This document shows, piece by piece, positions 16,768-24,435 of a stretch of DNA of 64,000 nt; the first letter of the stretch is position 1; every line of letters starts with the position of its first letter. Position numbers and translations under genes: made by a program. Source of the DNA: JALZEG01 sp035942255 (GTDB lineage: Bacteria > Actinomycetota > CADDZG01 > WHSQ01); NCBI GenBank assembly GCA_035942255.1, contig DASZDG010000103.1, positions 1 to 64,000 of the forward strand. The letters run 5' to 3'. The notes under the pieces were generated by a model that worked only from the letters and a program-made list of their open reading frames with translations, ran no database searches and was not told the origin of the DNA.

Positions 16768-19176
16768 ATGTCTACAGGTATGTCGCCCGAGCCGACCTAT
16801 GTCGAGCGCAAGATCGGCGACGAGGTATTCCGCATCGAGTCCGGCAGGCTGGCCGGCCAGGCCGGCGGCGCGGTGCTCGCGTCCGTCGGCGAAACCACGG
16901 CGTTCGCCGCGGCCACCTCGTCGGCCCCCCGCGGGGACGCCGACTTCTTCCCGCTGACCGTCGACGTCGAGGAGCGCATGTACGCCGCCGGGAAGATCCC
17001 CGGCGGGTTCTTCCGGCGTGAGGGCCGCGCCAGCGAGAAGGCGATCCTCAACGCGCGCCTGATCGACCGGCCGCTGCGCCCGTCGTTCCCCGACGGCTTC
17101 CGCCACGAGGTGCACGTCGTCGTCAACGTGATGGCGGTCGACGGCAGCAACCCCGTCGACATCCTCTCGATCAACGCCGCGTCCGCGGCCCTCGCGATCT
17201 CGGACATCCCGTTCGAGGGCCCGGTCGGTGCCGCCCGCGTCTCCCACGTCAACGGCAGCTGGGTCGCGAACCCGACGTGGGTGCAGCAGGAGGAGGCCAC
17301 GATCGAGCTCGTCATCGCGGGCCGCGTCAACGAGGCCGGCGAGGTCGACATCATGATGATCGAGGCCGGCGCGTCCGACCGTGCGTTCGAGCTCGTCGAA
17401 GCGGGTGCGCAGTCCCCGGACGAAGAGCTGATGGCGGACGGCATCGAGTACTCGAAGCAGTTCATCGCCGAGGCCATCTCGCTGCAGAACGAGCTCGTGG
17501 CGCAGGTCGGCAAGACCAAGGGCACGACGACCGGCGTCGACGCCGACTACCCGCTGTTCGTCGACTACTCGCCCGAGCTCTACGCGCGCGTCGAGGAGAT
17601 CGCGGGCGACCGCATCCGCGAGGCGATCGCGATCACCGAGAAGGCGCGGCGCCGCGCGACGATCGCCGACGTCTCCGCCGCGGTCGCCGCGGACCTCGCG
17701 GAGGAGTTCCCCGAGCAGGAGAAGCCGATCTCGGCGGCGATGCGCTCGCTGACCAAGAAGCTCGTCCGACGGCGCATCGTCGAGGACAACGTGCGCCTCG
17801 ACGGCCGCTCGATCGACCAGGTGCGCCCCATCTGGTCGCAGACCGGCGTCATCCCCCGCGTCCACGGCTCGGGCCTCTTCACCCGCGGCGAGACGCAGGC
17901 GCTGTCGATCACGACGCTCGGCATGCAGCGCATGGAGCAGATGATCGACGACCTCTCGCCGGAGGACCGCAAGCGCTACATGCACCACTACAACTTCCCG
18001 CCGTACTCGACCGGTGAGGCCGGGTTCATGCGGGGGCCGAAGCGGCGCGAGATCGGGCACGGGGCGCTCGCCGAGAAGGCGCTGCTCCCGCTGATCCCGT
18101 CGAAGGACGACTTCCCCTACGCGATCCGCGTGGTCTCCGAGATCATGTCGTCGAACGGGTCGACGTCGATGGCCAGCGTCTGCGGGTCGTCGCTCTCGCT
18201 GATGGACGCGGGCGTCCCGCTGCGCGGCGGCAAGCACTGCGGCGGCGTGGCGATGGGCCTGATCGCGGAGGGCGGGAACTTCCTCCCGCTGACCGACATC
18301 CTCGGTGACGAGGACGCGTTCGGCGACATGGACTTCAAGGTGGCCGGGACCGAGGAGATGGTGACGGCGCTGCAGCTCGACACGAAGATCTCGGGCGTGC
18401 CCGCCGAGGTCCTGCGCGAGGCCCTCATGGCCGCCAAGCGGGCCCGCCTCCACATCATCGGCGAGATGAACAAGTCGATCTCGGCGCCGCGTTCCGAGCT
18501 GGCGCCGCACGCGCCGCGCGTGCTCGCGCTGAAGGTCCCCGTCGACAAGATCGGCGAGGTCATCGGCCCGAAGGGCAAGAACATCAACATGATCACGACC
18601 ACGACCGGCGTGGACGTCGACATCGACGACGACGGCACGATCCGCATCGGCTCCTCCGACCAGGAGTCGGCCGAGCGGGCGGCTCGCCTGATCGAGGAGA
18701 TCGTGAACCCGCGCATGCCGGAGGTCGGCGAGCGCATCAACGGGACGGTCGTCAAGACCACGACGTTCGGTGCGTTCGTGAACATCGCCCCGGGCCGCGA
18801 CGGCCTGGTCCACATCTCGAAGCTCGGCGAGGGCCGCATCGAGCGGGTCGAGGACGCCGCGAACGTCGGCGACCAGATCGAGGTCGAGATCACGGACATC
18901 GACCGGCAGGGGCGCATCAACCTGACGCCGGTCGCGTGGCTCGAGCGCCAGGTCGCGGCCGGCAAGACGATCGAGGAGGCCCGTGCGCTGGCAACGCAGG
19001 GCGGCGGCGGAGGCGGCGGCGACCGCGGCCCCCGGCGCGAGGGAGGCCGCGACCGCGGCGACCGTGACCGCGGACGCGGCGGAGATCGTGACCGAGGCCG
19101 CGGCGGCGACCGCGGCGGAGACAGAGGTCCTCGCCGTGAGCGCGCACCCCGTCGCGAAGAGGGTGACTCCTTCTAG
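16768..19176 (+). CDS. pnp: Polyribonucleotide nucleotidyltransferase (PNPase)
   Basis: Phosphorolytic 3'-5' exoribonuclease (and, in Actinomycetota, a likely RNA tailing enzyme). Two RNase PH domains flank a helical domain; the second carries GGKHCGGVAMGLI and the acidic catalytic patch around GDEDAFGDMDFKV. KH (VIGPKGKNINMITTTT, about residue 600) and S1 (NGTVVKTTTFGAFVNIAPGR, about 660) follow. The last 58 residues are a repetitive Gly/Arg/Asp tail, probably an extra RNA-binding or condensate-forming segment. The start is ATG 16768 behind CAGGAGGA. Length is 802 residues. Confidence 0.96.
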   Translation: MSTGMSPEPTYVERKIGDEVFRIESGRLAGQAGGAVLASVGETTAFAAATSSAPRGDADFFPLTVDVEERMYAAGKIPGGFFRREGRASEKAILNARLIDRPLRPSFPDGFRHEVHVVVNVMAVDGSNPVDILSINAASAALAISDIPFEGPVGAARVSHVNGSWVANPTWVQQEEATIELVIAGRVNEAGEVDIMMIEAGASDRAFELVEAGAQSPDEELMADGIEYSKQFIAEAISLQNELVAQVGKTKGTTTGVDADYPLFVDYSPELYARVEEIAGDRIREAIAITEKARRRATIADVSAAVAADLAEEFPEQEKPISAAMRSLTKKLVRRRIVEDNVRLDGRSIDQVRPIWSQTGVIPRVHGSGLFTRGETQALSITTLGMQRMEQMIDDLSPEDRKRYMHHYNFPPYSTGEAGFMRGPKRREIGHGALAEKALLPLIPSKDDFPYAIRVVSEIMSSNGSTSMASVCGSSLSLMDAGVPLRGGKHCGGVAMGLIAEGGNFLPLTDILGDEDAFGDMDFKVAGTEEMVTALQLDTKISGVPAEVLREALMAAKRARLHIIGEMNKSISAPRSELAPHAPRVLALKVPVDKIGEVIGPKGKNINMITTTTGVDVDIDDDGTIRIGSSDQESAERAARLIEEIVNPRMPEVGERINGTVVKTTTFGAFVNIAPGRDGLVHISKLGEGRIERVEDAANVGDQIEVEITDIDRQGRINLTPVAWLERQVAAGKTIEEARALATQGGGGGGGDRGPRREGGRDRGDRDRGRGGDRDRGRGGDRGGDRGPRRERAPRREEGDSF

Positions 19177-20433
19177 ATGACGGTCTTCGCCCGCACCGAG
19201 CTCGACTCGGGCATCACCGTGGTGACCGAGTCGATGTCGGAGGTCAGGTCGGTCTCGGTCGGCTACTGGTTCGACGTCGGCTCGCGCGACGAGCCCGAGG
19301 ACCTCGCCGGAACGTCGCACTTCCTCGAGCACCTGCTGTTCAAGGGGACCTCGTCGCGCTCGGCGCGGGAGATCGCCGAAGCGTTCGACGCCGTCGGCGG
19401 GGACGTGAACGCCTTCACCGGCAAGGAGTACACGTGCTACTACGCGCGGGTCCTCGACGAGGACCTGCCGATGGCAGTCAACGTGCTGACCGACATGATC
19501 CGCAACTCCGTGATCGACCCGGACGAGCTCGAGTCCGAGCGCCGGGTGATCCTCGAGGAGATCGCGATGCACGAGGACGCTCCCGACGAGCTCGTCCACG
19601 ACCTGTTCTACCGGTCGATGTGGGACGGGCACCCGCTCGGACGCCCCGTGCTCGGCTACAACGAGACGATCGGGCGGGTCGCGCGCGACCAGGTCGCGGG
19701 GTACTGGCGCGAGCGTTACGCGCCGAAGAACCTCGTGGTCGCGGCCGCCGGCCGCGTGGACCACGACGACCTCGTCCGCCGGACCGAGGAGATCTTCTCC
19801 GAGACCGGCGGGATCGAGACGGCGCGCACGGGGGCCGCGCCGGCGGCGCGCAACGGCGTCAACGTCTTCAAGCGGCCGACCGAGCAGGCCCACATCATGA
19901 TGGGGACCGAGGCGTTGCGGCGGGGGCATCCCGACCGGCACGCGCTCGCGCTGCTCGACAGCGTCCTCGGGAGCGGGATGTCGTCGCGGCTCTTCCAGGA
20001 GGTCCGCGAGAAGCGCGGGCTCGCTTATTCCGTCTACTCCTACCGGTCGATGTTCGCCGACACCGGCGCGTTCTCCGTCTACGCGGGAACGCTCCCGCAG
20101 AACGCCGAGACGGTCATGGAGATCGTGTCGAACGAGATCCAGGCGGTGGCCCGGGACGGGATCACGGAGGCCGAGCTGGCGCGCGCGAAGGGCAACGTGA
20201 AGGGGTCGCTCGTGCTGTCGTCGGAGGACCCGGGCAGCCGGATGAACCGGCTCGGCCGCCAGCAGGTGACGACGGGGGAGATCCTCTCGATCGACGAGAT
20301 GATCGCCCGCTTCGACGCCCTCACGATGGACGACGTGCGGCGCGTGGCGGCGCAGGTGCTCGCGGACGCGCGCTTCTCGATCACGGTCGTGGGCCCCTTC
20401 GAGGAGGACGCGTTCGACCGGTACGCAGCCTGA
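19177..20433 (+). CDS. M16-family zinc peptidase
   Basis: A 418-residue pitrilysin/MPP-like metalloprotease, usually annotated PqqL- or YmxG-like, next to pnp in many Gram-positive genomes. The inverted zinc motif is intact: HFLEHLLFKGT near residue 48, with the third ligand Glu in the ESERRVILEEIAMHED segment near 118-130. The C-terminal half carries the inactive-like partner domain with EVREKRGLAYSVYSY. No signal peptide is seen, so it is cytoplasmic. Its ATG directly follows the pnp stop. Natural substrates are unknown. Confidence 0.9.
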   Translation: MTVFARTELDSGITVVTESMSEVRSVSVGYWFDVGSRDEPEDLAGTSHFLEHLLFKGTSSRSAREIAEAFDAVGGDVNAFTGKEYTCYYARVLDEDLPMAVNVLTDMIRNSVIDPDELESERRVILEEIAMHEDAPDELVHDLFYRSMWDGHPLGRPVLGYNETIGRVARDQVAGYWRERYAPKNLVVAAAGRVDHDDLVRRTEEIFSETGGIETARTGAAPAARNGVNVFKRPTEQAHIMMGTEALRRGHPDRHALALLDSVLGSGMSSRLFQEVREKRGLAYSVYSYRSMFADTGAFSVYAGTLPQNAETVMEIVSNEIQAVARDGITEAELARAKGNVKGSLVLSSEDPGSRMNRLGRQQVTTGEILSIDEMIARFDALTMDDVRRVAAQVLADARFSITVVGPFEEDAFDRYAA

Positions 20434-20437
20434 GCGG

Positions 20438-21160
20438 ATGCTGCGCGTAGCGGTCGTCGGCGCGGCCGGCCGGATGGGGTCGGAGGCGTGCCGCGCGATC
20501 GAAGCCGACCCCGAGCTCGAGCTGGTCGCGCGCGTAGGCCGCAGCGACGCGCTGGCGGCGCTGACGGAGGCGGGGGCCGAGGTCGCGGTCGAGCTCACGA
20601 CGCCGGCGTCGGTGAAGGAGAACGTCAGGTTCTGCCTGAGCCACGGCATCCACGCGGTCGTCGGCGCCACCGGCATGACCGACGACGACCTCGAGGACGT
20701 GAGCGCGTGGTGCCGCGAGGGCCGCGTCAACGCGTTCGTGGCCCCCAACTTCGCGCTGGGCGCGGTGCTCATGATGTCGTTCGCCGCGGCCGCGGCGCGC
20801 CACTTCGACCGCGTCGAGATCGTCGAGCGTCACCACTCCCGCAAGGCCGACGCCCCGTCGGGCACCGCGCTCCGGACCGCGCGGCTGGTGAACGAGGCTC
20901 GGCAGGCCGCGGGCGCCGCGTCCGAAGGGTCGGACGCGAGCAGGGGCCGTGACGAGCACGGCGTGCGCATCCACTCTTTGCGCCTCCCGGGGTCGGTCGC
21001 GCACCAGGAGGTCGTGCTGGGGGCCGAGGGCGAGACGCTGACGATCCGCCACGACTCGATCGACCGGACGTCGTTCATGCCCGGCATCCTGCTCGCGGTC
21101 AAGAAGGTGCCCCACCTCGACGGCCTCGTCGTCGGGCTCGAGCACCTGCTCGACCTGTGA
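20438..21160 (+). CDS. dapB: 4-hydroxy-tetrahydrodipicolinate reductase
   Basis: NAD(P)H-dependent step of the diaminopimelate/lysine pathway. The Rossmann motif VVGAAGRMGSEACRAI lies near the N-terminus, GATGMTDDDLEDV near residue 72, and the catalytic E-x-H-H-x-x-K signature appears as ERHHSRKADAPSGTA near residue 130. The protein has 240 residues. It begins 4 nt after the peptidase. dapA, the preceding enzyme of the pathway, follows after one intervening lipoprotein gene. Confidence 0.95.
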   Translation: MLRVAVVGAAGRMGSEACRAIEADPELELVARVGRSDALAALTEAGAEVAVELTTPASVKENVRFCLSHGIHAVVGATGMTDDDLEDVSAWCREGRVNAFVAPNFALGAVLMMSFAAAAARHFDRVEIVERHHSRKADAPSGTALRTARLVNEARQAAGAASEGSDASRGRDEHGVRIHSLRLPGSVAHQEVVLGAEGETLTIRHDSIDRTSFMPGILLAVKKVPHLDGLVVGLEHLLDL

Positions 21161-21663
21161 AGAGGACGCGGCTGGCCGCGGCGGTCGCGCTGTCATTGGT
21201 GCTGCCGGCCTGCTTCGGGCCGGACCCCAACCTCACCGACGACGGGAAGGGCAAGCCCCTTATCACCGCGGACTTCCCGGGCGAGGTCGACGCGGGGTCC
21301 GTTGCCACGGCGACGCTGACGGTGGAGAACCCCGGCCCGGGGGACATCGGGAGCGTCGCGATCGCCTTCGCCGGCGTCGGCGCTCCCGCCGCGTCGGGGC
21401 CGTTGCCTGTGGAGCTCGTGCCGATCACGACGTCGCCCGACAACCCCGCGATCCGCTCCGTAGAGCCCGAGCCGCGCAAGGTCTCCGACGACGGCGTCGT
21501 CTACTTCTTCGGGGTCCTCCCGGAGGGTGAGGCGCTCGAGGTCGCGTTCGAGATCGTGGCCCCCGACGAGCCGGGCCCCGCCGCGAGCTCCGTGAGCGTC
21601 TACGACGGCACCGACACCGATCGCATCCGCGGGTTGCGGCTCGCGACGGAGGTAACCGGTTAG
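21157..21663 (+). CDS. Putative lipoprotein, dapB-dapA interval
   Basis: A 168-residue protein with a lipoprotein signal peptide: basic MKRTR, a hydrophobic core, and the lipobox LPAC with Cys at residue 19. The mature part reads as a single beta-sandwich domain of the DUF11/CARDB kind (ATATLTVENPGPGDIGSVAI; FFGVLPEGEALEVAFEIVAP). I do not recognise a specific family. It would sit on the outer face of the cytoplasmic membrane. GTG 21157 overlaps the dapB stop (GTGA), so it is co-translated with the DAP genes without any obvious functional link. Confidence 0.7.
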   Translation: MKRTRLAAAVALSLVLPACFGPDPNLTDDGKGKPLITADFPGEVDAGSVATATLTVENPGPGDIGSVAIAFAGVGAPAASGPLPVELVPITTSPDNPAIRSVEPEPRKVSDDGVVYFFGVLPEGEALEVAFEIVAPDEPGPAASSVSVYDGTDTDRIRGLRLATEVTG

Positions 21664-21706
21664 CGTGGCTGCCACGAACGAAGAACACCCACTAGGAGGC
21701 CACCAG

Positions 21707-22609
21707 ATGCCCCGCCCCCGTTTCGGCCGCGTCCTGACGGCCATGGTCACCCCGTTCGCCGCCGACGGCACCCTCGACGTCAAGGCCGCCCGCCGGCTGG
21801 CGGGCCACCTCGTCACCCACGGGTCCGACGGCCTCGTCGTCTGCGGCACGACGGGCGAGTCGCCGACGCTCTCACACGCCGAGAAGCTCGAGCTGATCGA
21901 GGCCGTGCTCGCGGAGGTCGGGGACCGCGCCACGGTGATAGCCGGCACCGGCACCTACGACACGAGCGAGTCGGTGTCGCTGACGAAGGAGGTCTGCGCC
22001 CTCGGGGTCGACGGCTGTCTGGCAGTGACGCCGTACTACTCGAAGCCCCCGCAGGAGGGCCTGCTCGCGCACTTCCGCGCGATCGCCGACGCTTCTGACA
22101 AGCCGGTGATGCTCTACGACATCCCGGGCCGGACGGGGCGGCGGATCGAGCCGTCGACGACCCTCGCGCTGGCGGACCACGAGCGGATCGTCGCGGTGAA
22201 GGATGCCGTGGGCGACGCAGGCGAGACCGCGTACCTCCGCTGTCAGCTCGACCTGACCGGCCACGAGGGGTTCGAGATCTATTCGGGCGACGACCCGCTG
22301 CTGCTGCCGCACCTGGCGGCGGGCGCCGTGGGCATCGTCTCCGTCTGCTCCCATCTGGTGGGCGAGCGCCTCGCGGAGCTGTTCGGGCACTGGGAGGCCG
22401 GGCGCGTGGACGAGGCGCGGTCGATCTACACCACGCTGCTGCCGTTCATGCGCACGATCATGACCGCGTCGGCGAGCCCGATCCCCGTGAAGGCCGCGGT
22501 GAACATGCTCGGCCTCGACGTGGGCGAGCCGCGCCTGCCGCTCGTCCCGCTCGACGCGGACACGTCCGACGAGGTCCGCCGCGCTCTGGAGGCGCAGGGA
22601 CTGCTGTGA
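21707..22609 (+). CDS. dapA: 4-hydroxy-tetrahydrodipicolinate synthase
   Basis: Schiff-base aldolase condensing pyruvate with aspartate semialdehyde, the first committed step of DAP/lysine synthesis. GTTGESPTLSHAEKLELIE is at about residues 46-64, the proton-relay Tyr is in VTPYYSKPPQEG, and YDIPGRTGRRI precedes the catalytic Lys in IVAVKDAVGD. I choose ATG 21707, behind AGGAGG with 7-nt spacing, over the in-frame GTG at 21665. The product is 300 residues. It overlaps rnj by GTGA, the dapA-rnj order common in Actinomycetota. Confidence 0.96.
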   Translation: MPRPRFGRVLTAMVTPFAADGTLDVKAARRLAGHLVTHGSDGLVVCGTTGESPTLSHAEKLELIEAVLAEVGDRATVIAGTGTYDTSESVSLTKEVCALGVDGCLAVTPYYSKPPQEGLLAHFRAIADASDKPVMLYDIPGRTGRRIEPSTTLALADHERIVAVKDAVGDAGETAYLRCQLDLTGHEGFEIYSGDDPLLLPHLAAGAVGIVSVCSHLVGERLAELFGHWEAGRVDEARSIYTTLLPFMRTIMTASASPIPVKAAVNMLGLDVGEPRLPLVPLDADTSDEVRRALEAQGLL

Positions 22610-24246
22610 CGCGCCTCGTCTTCCTCGGGGGCCTCGGCGAGGTCGGACGCAACATGTTCGCCGTCGAGTCCGCCGGACGCATCCTGGTCGTGGACTGCGG
22701 GCTGTCGTTCCCGAACGAGGAGATGCTCGGCGTCGACCTCGTGCTGCCGGATTTCACGTGGATCGCGGACCGGGCCGACGCGTGTGAGGGCGTGATCCTC
22801 ACCCACGGCCACGAGGATCACGTCGGCGCCCTGTCGTGGTTCCTGCGCGAGGTCCCCGTCCCGGTGTACGGGACGCCATTGACGCTCGGCATGGCGCGGC
22901 GGCGTCTGAGCGAGTTCGGCGTCGAGGCGGAGCTGATCGAGATCTCGGAGGGCCGCCGCGAGATCGGGCCGTTCCGCTGCACGTTCCTCGCGATGTCGCA
23001 CTCGATCCCGGACGCCGTGTCGGTCGCGCTCGACACCGCCGACGGCCGCATCCTCTACACGAGCGACTTCAAGCTCGACGAGACGCCGATCGACGGCCGG
23101 AGGACGGACCTCGAGGGGCTCCGCCGGCTCGGCGACGAGGGCGTCGACCTGATGCTGTCGGACTCCACCAACGCGGAGACGCCCGGCCGGACGCCGTCCG
23201 AGGCGGTGGTCGGGCCGGTCCTGCGCGAGATCTTCGAAGCGGCGCGCGGCCGCATCGTCGCCGCGTGCTTCGCGTCGAACCTCCACCGCATCCAGCAGGT
23301 CTGCGAGATCGCGGAGGACTTCGACCGCAAGGTAGCGTTCGTCGGCCGCTCGATGATCGCGAATGCCGAGGTGGGCCGCGAGCTCGGCCACCTCCGCATC
23401 CGGCCGGACACCGTCGTCGACATCGGCGACGTCGACCGGCTCCCGCGGGACCGTGCGGTCGTCCTGTGCACGGGCTCGCAGGGTGAGCCGCTGTCGGCCC
23501 TCTCGCTGATCGCGGCGGGGGAGCACAAGACCGTGAAGCTCGGCGCGGGCGACACCGTCATCCTGTCCGCGAGCCCGATCCCCGGCAACGAGTCCGCGGT
23601 ACACCGCGTGCTGAACGGCATCTACAAAGCGGGCGCGGACGTCTACCACTCGGGGAGCGCGGCCGTCCACGTCTCCGGCCACGCCGCCTCCGACGAGCTC
23701 GCCGACATGATCCGGACCGTGCGGCCCCGCCATTTGATCCCGGTCCATGGCGAGTACCGGCAGCTCGCCCTCCACGCGAAGATCGCCCGCGCCAACGGCG
23801 TGCCGGAGGACTGCATCACGATCGTCGAGGACGGCCACTCGATCGAGCTGCGCGACGGCTCGGTCCGCCGCGGCGACTCCGTGCGCGCCGGGATGATCCT
23901 GGTCGACGGGCTCGGCGTCGGCGACGTGGGGCCGGTCGTCCTGCGCGACCGCCGCGTCCTCGCCGGCGACGGCGTGATCATCTGCGTCGTCACGATCGAC
24001 GGCCAGAACGGCGAGGTCCTGGCGGGCCCGGACCTCGTGAGCCGGGGCTTCATCTACGAGGACGAGTCCAGGGGCTTCCTCGACGAGGCGTCCGACCGCA
24101 TCGCCGCGGCCCTCGACGACCTCGAGCGGGACCGCGTCACCGACTGGTCGACGATCAAGAAGGCGTGCCGCCACGCGCTGGGCGAGTTCGTGTGGAAGGA
24201 GACCCGCCGCCGCCCGATGATCCTCCCGATCGTGATGGAGGTCTAG
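22606..24246 (+). CDS. rnj: Ribonuclease J
   Basis: Metallo-beta-lactamase/beta-CASP nuclease with 5'-3' exonuclease and endonuclease activity in mRNA decay and rRNA maturation. The zinc motif THGHEDHVGAL is near residue 66, LGGLGEVGRNMF opens the protein, and the beta-CASP and C-terminal motifs include LCTGSQGEPLSAL, SASPIPGNE, HVSGHA and LIPVHGEYR. At 546 residues it is complete. Together with RNase Y at 37552 the organism has two distinct mRNA-decay initiators. GTG 22606 overlaps the dapA stop. Confidence 0.95.
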   Translation: MTRLVFLGGLGEVGRNMFAVESAGRILVVDCGLSFPNEEMLGVDLVLPDFTWIADRADACEGVILTHGHEDHVGALSWFLREVPVPVYGTPLTLGMARRRLSEFGVEAELIEISEGRREIGPFRCTFLAMSHSIPDAVSVALDTADGRILYTSDFKLDETPIDGRRTDLEGLRRLGDEGVDLMLSDSTNAETPGRTPSEAVVGPVLREIFEAARGRIVAACFASNLHRIQQVCEIAEDFDRKVAFVGRSMIANAEVGRELGHLRIRPDTVVDIGDVDRLPRDRAVVLCTGSQGEPLSALSLIAAGEHKTVKLGAGDTVILSASPIPGNESAVHRVLNGIYKAGADVYHSGSAAVHVSGHAASDELADMIRTVRPRHLIPVHGEYRQLALHAKIARANGVPEDCITIVEDGHSIELRDGSVRRGDSVRAGMILVDGLGVGDVGPVVLRDRRVLAGDGVIICVVTIDGQNGEVLAGPDLVSRGFIYEDESRGFLDEASDRIAAALDDLERDRVTDWSTIKKACRHALGEFVWKETRRRPMILPIVMEV

Positions 24247-24435
24247 GGCGCCTCCGCGGCTGTTCTCAGCCTCGAAACCTGACCGGTCCACGCGGTACAC
24301 GCGGTACCCGCGTGTACCGGACGTGCCGCGTGTACCGCCCACTCTCGCGCCCCACACGTCCGTCGCCCCCCGTAATGCTGTTATTGCTGTTAATTATTGT
24401 GTACTTTTGCATGATGCTGATTCAGGAGGGGTTCG
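24247..24435 (+). promoter_or_regulatory. rnj-ftsK interval: triple 11-bp repeat and AT-rich stretch
   Basis: CGGTACACGCG (24293-24303) and its exact complement CGCGTGTACCG (24309-24319) form a perfect dyad around GTACC, and a third copy CGCGTGTACCG occurs at 24327-24337. No T-run follows, so it resembles an operator more than a terminator. From about 24372 to 24424 the sequence turns strikingly AT-rich for this chromosome and probably holds the ftsK promoter, though I cannot fix a -35/-10 pair. A 26-codon hydrophobic reading frame (24375-24455) lies across it and is not called. Confidence 0.45.

Noticed and set aside
16537..20772. 1411-codon open frame antisense to pnp and the M16 peptidase
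   Set aside because: A shadow caused by the strong third-position G+C bias of the genes on the plus strand; composition is Arg/Asp/Val-rich low complexity with no domain.
22426..24357. Long antisense open frame opposite rnj
   Set aside because: Same G+C-bias shadow; no ribosome binding site or domain, while rnj is fully conserved.
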